From a virus: a stretch of DNA of 33,850 nucleotides. Each line of letters begins with the position of its first letter. The stretch's first letter is position 1. Position numbers and translations under genes: made by a program. Shown in pieces: positions 32,628-33,850 of this stretch. A model generated the notes under the pieces. The model saw only the letters and a program-made list of their open reading frames with translations, was not told the DNA's origin and did no database searches. The DNA lies in the IMG/VR virus record IMGVR_UViG_3300005356_000449, positions 1 to 33,850 of that record; one strand, given 5' to 3'.

Positions 32628-33431
32628 CTACTTGCTGGCCCGCGGTGTGGCCTTGGGCTTGGTGGCGTCGGATACCTGCTTAGCGATCTCGCGCTTGGCC
32701 GACTTGCCCTCGTCACCGAGCGCGGCCACCTGGGAGGCCACGAAGGCGGAGAAGTCGTGCTCAAGTGCGACCAGGCGCTTGACATAGTCCTTTGTCGTGG
32801 CGAACGCCTTGGGATCGGCGATGGTGTCCCACACGTAGCCGGTGAGGTTGTACTCCGCCTTGCGGTTGACCTTGGCCTTGGTGGCCGCGGACTTGGCCTC
32901 GTCGGCATCGATCGCCTCTTGCGAGCGCACCGCGATGTCCACGCGCTTGCCCTTGTCATTCGTCATCTGGTATTCGGAGCGCTTGGGCAACCAGGCCAGG
33001 TAGCCATCGATGTCACGCACGCCGTACGTACCTGTCAGATCGTTCGTGCACACCTTCAAGTAGTGCGCCATCGATCCCGTGGTATGGCCCCAGAGTGCGA
33101 GCCCGAACGGGATCGTCAACCTGGCCAGATCGATGCTGTCGATCTCCCATGCCTCGCCGCGCTGGTTGCCCACCGCGGTCACCCAATCCGTCGCCGTAAA
33201 GCGCTTGCGCTCCCATGTTGGGTGCTCGGCCGACCACACGCCATAGGCGCTGGTCACGCTCGGGGCGACCGTGGCCAGTGCTGTCGTCACCTGGTCGATC
33301 ATCGTGACGAAGTAGGCATCCGCGTGCTCCGTCATCCATTCCGACCAGGTGCCAACCGCCCCGATTACCGCGGTGGCTTGGGCTACCGCCTTGGGGTCGG
33401 CCGTCGGCACCATCGTGCTGGTATCGCTCAT
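32628..33431 (-). CDS. First gene of the minus-strand block, unknown function (267 aa)
   Basis: GGGAGA with seven-base spacing supports ATG 33431. The N-terminal ~70 residues are helical (AVAQATAVIGAVGTWSEWM, MIDQVTTALATVAPSV). The middle holds mixed beta segments rich in Trp and aromatic residues (HPTWERKRFTATDWVTAVGN, LTIPFGLALWGHTTG). The C-terminal ~100 residues are Lys/Ala-rich (EAKSAATKAKVNRKAEYN, KREIAKQVSDATKPKATP), suggesting nucleic-acid or acidic-partner binding. It is a single-gene unit with its own terminator and the gene nearest the putative control region, so it may be the first expressed. I recognise no family. Confidence 0.8.
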   Translation of the reverse strand: MSDTSTMVPTADPKAVAQATAVIGAVGTWSEWMTEHADAYFVTMIDQVTTALATVAPSVTSAYGVWSAEHPTWERKRFTATDWVTAVGNQRGEAWEIDSIDLARLTIPFGLALWGHTTGSMAHYLKVCTNDLTGTYGVRDIDGYLAWLPKRSEYQMTNDKGKRVDIAVRSQEAIDADEAKSAATKAKVNRKAEYNLTGYVWDTIADPKAFATTKDYVKRLVALEHDFSAFVASQVAALGDEGKSAKREIAKQVSDATKPKATPRASK

Positions 33432-33492
33432 CGTTCTATCTCCCTGTGTCCTGCCGATACGGACCATCCCGATCGGTCTACTTAGTGCTCTG

Positions 33493-33548
33493 ACCAGGGC
33501 TTATGTCCACCTTCGTCGGCCGATATGGCCATCTACCAGGGGTTATGT
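33493..33548. repeat. Direct repeat ACCAGGG(C/G)TTATGT, two copies
   Basis: ACCAGGGCTTATGT (33493-33506) and ACCAGGGGTTATGT (33535-33548) match at 13 of 14 bases, 42 bases apart (four helical turns). The spacing would let two proteins bind the same face of the DNA. They lie 60-120 bases upstream of the first minus-strand gene. Confidence 0.6.
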
Positions 33549-33637
33549 GGGTCGGCCCTGCCCCTACCCCCCCCACCTGGGCCACGAGCGGGAGTACTGG
33601 GTGGAAGCAAGAAGGGTGTGGCCTGGGTACAAAATCA

Positions 33638-33695
33638 TGTGATTGCAGATTTGGGCTTTTCGGGGCCCCATACGCTGGAATGATTGATTGCAGGT
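33638..33695 (-). repeat. Two GCAATCA motifs in the control region
   Basis: TGTGATTGCAGAT at 33638-33650 equals the 13-mer at 28126-28138. TGATTGCAGGT at 33685-33695 is a shorter relative. On the minus strand they read ATCTGCAATCACA and ACCTGCAATCA. Confidence 0.5.
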
Positions 33696-33756
33696 GGGAG
33701 TGACAGTTTCTAGCGGCGCCAGGTCGGAAGAACTCGCATGCTTCGGATAGAAGAGC

Positions 33757-33777
33757 ACGGAGTAGGCGATACTCCGT
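33757..33777. repeat. 8-bp hairpin in the control region
   Basis: ACGGAGTA (33757-33764) and TACTCCGT (33770-33777) are exact complements around the loop GGCGA. With no neighbouring gene end it looks more like an operator or a structured 5' leader than a terminator. Confidence 0.6.
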
Positions 33778-33785
33778 TCAGCGGA

Positions 33786-33836
33786 GTGTGGGGGGGGCTG
33801 CAGGGGGGGCTGGGGGGGCCAGCCCCCCCCCCACAC
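33786..33836. repeat. Run-rich G/C inverted repeat next to the window end
   Basis: GTGTG followed by eight Gs and CTG (33786-33800) is nearly the reverse complement of 33820-33836 (CAG, ten Cs, then ACAC). An inner perfect 11-bp stem pairs GGGGGGGCTGG (33803-33813) with CCAGCCCCCCC (33819-33829) around five Gs. The two foldings compete. Possible meanings are a terminal hairpin, a replication or packaging signal, or sequence error in homopolymers near a contig end. Confidence 0.6.
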
Positions 33837-33850
33837 GGACAGATCTAGGG

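Larger units (their letters stand above)
33432..33850. promoter_or_regulatory. Gene-free right-end region, likely control region
   Basis: No reading frame here has a ribosome site or the codon pattern of its neighbours. The stretch is less GC-rich than the rest (notably 33630-33780) and has several homopolymer tracts. It contains two copies of ACCAGGGsTTATGT, two GCAATCA-type motifs (minus strand), an 8-bp hairpin and a G/C-run inverted repeat near the window end. As the only sequence upstream of the minus-strand block it should hold its main promoter, but I see no convincing -35/-10 pair. Confidence 0.55.

Noticed and set aside
33503-33703. 66-codon plus-strand frame with several cysteines in the right-end region
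   Set aside because: No convincing ribosome site, no third-position GC bias, and the start coincides with one of the direct repeats.
33564-33836. 90-codon minus-strand frame in the right-end region
   Set aside because: It begins in the G/C homopolymer tract, lacks a ribosome site and has atypical composition.
1-33850. Prophage signs (integrase, attachment site, repressor)
   Set aside because: No integrase-like catalytic motif, no clear repressor and no tRNA-anchored repeat seen; nothing supports lysogeny from this window.

Overview
The window looks like one side of a podovirus-type bacteriophage genome (or a phage-like contig) infecting a GC-rich Gram-positive host, most likely an actinobacterium. 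The base composition is very GC-rich by eye, GTG starts are common, the genes are tightly packed with 1-14 base overlaps, and there are only two large transcription blocks that converge. Several small proteins have the CxxC/CxxH patterns typical of actinophages. A Thr/Ser-rich secreted protein at the end of the late block recalls low-complexity stalks seen in Acidimicrobiia-type actinobacteria, but that host guess is weak.

Left block, plus strand, about 1-26200: late virion and lysis genes. It starts with the 3' end of a probable major capsid protein, followed by a strong intercistronic hairpin. Next come a small Cys/His protein, a head-tail adaptor, a beta-propeller tail nozzle and a tail-collar fibre protein. 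Three low-complexity virion proteins (146, 377 and 854 aa) lead into a single 3535-aa reading frame of 10.6 kb. Three adhesion proteins follow: an FN3 plus beta-helix tailspike, a collagen-like fibre, and a LamG-like lectin. The block ends with a lysis module: two small membrane proteins flanking an M15-type zinc peptidase endolysin, several tiny charged proteins, and a membrane-anchored Thr/Ser-rich protein. The order adaptor, nozzle, internal proteins of growing size, fibres, lysis parallels the late region of T7-like phages. This suggests the 146/377/854/3535-aa proteins are an ejection (internal virion) complex.

The two blocks meet at a perfect 17-bp bidirectional terminator (26207-26250).

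Right block, minus strand, 33431 down to 26257: probably early or middle genes. Nearly all are small proteins of unknown function. The exceptions are a 537-aa BCS1-like AAA+ ATPase and several Cys/His-rich proteins that probably bind zinc. The block divides into six gene clusters, each closed by a long, near-perfect hairpin. Three clusters begin with the same 13-base leader that contains the Shine-Dalgarno core. Two of these hairpins are near copies that pair completely only in minus-strand RNA. No polymerase, helicase, primase, integrase, terminase or portal gene is visible in the window.

The last 419 bases (33432-33850) contain no gene I can support. They hold short direct repeats, an 8-bp hairpin and a run-rich G/C inverted repeat next to the window end, and are the likely control region for the minus-strand block.
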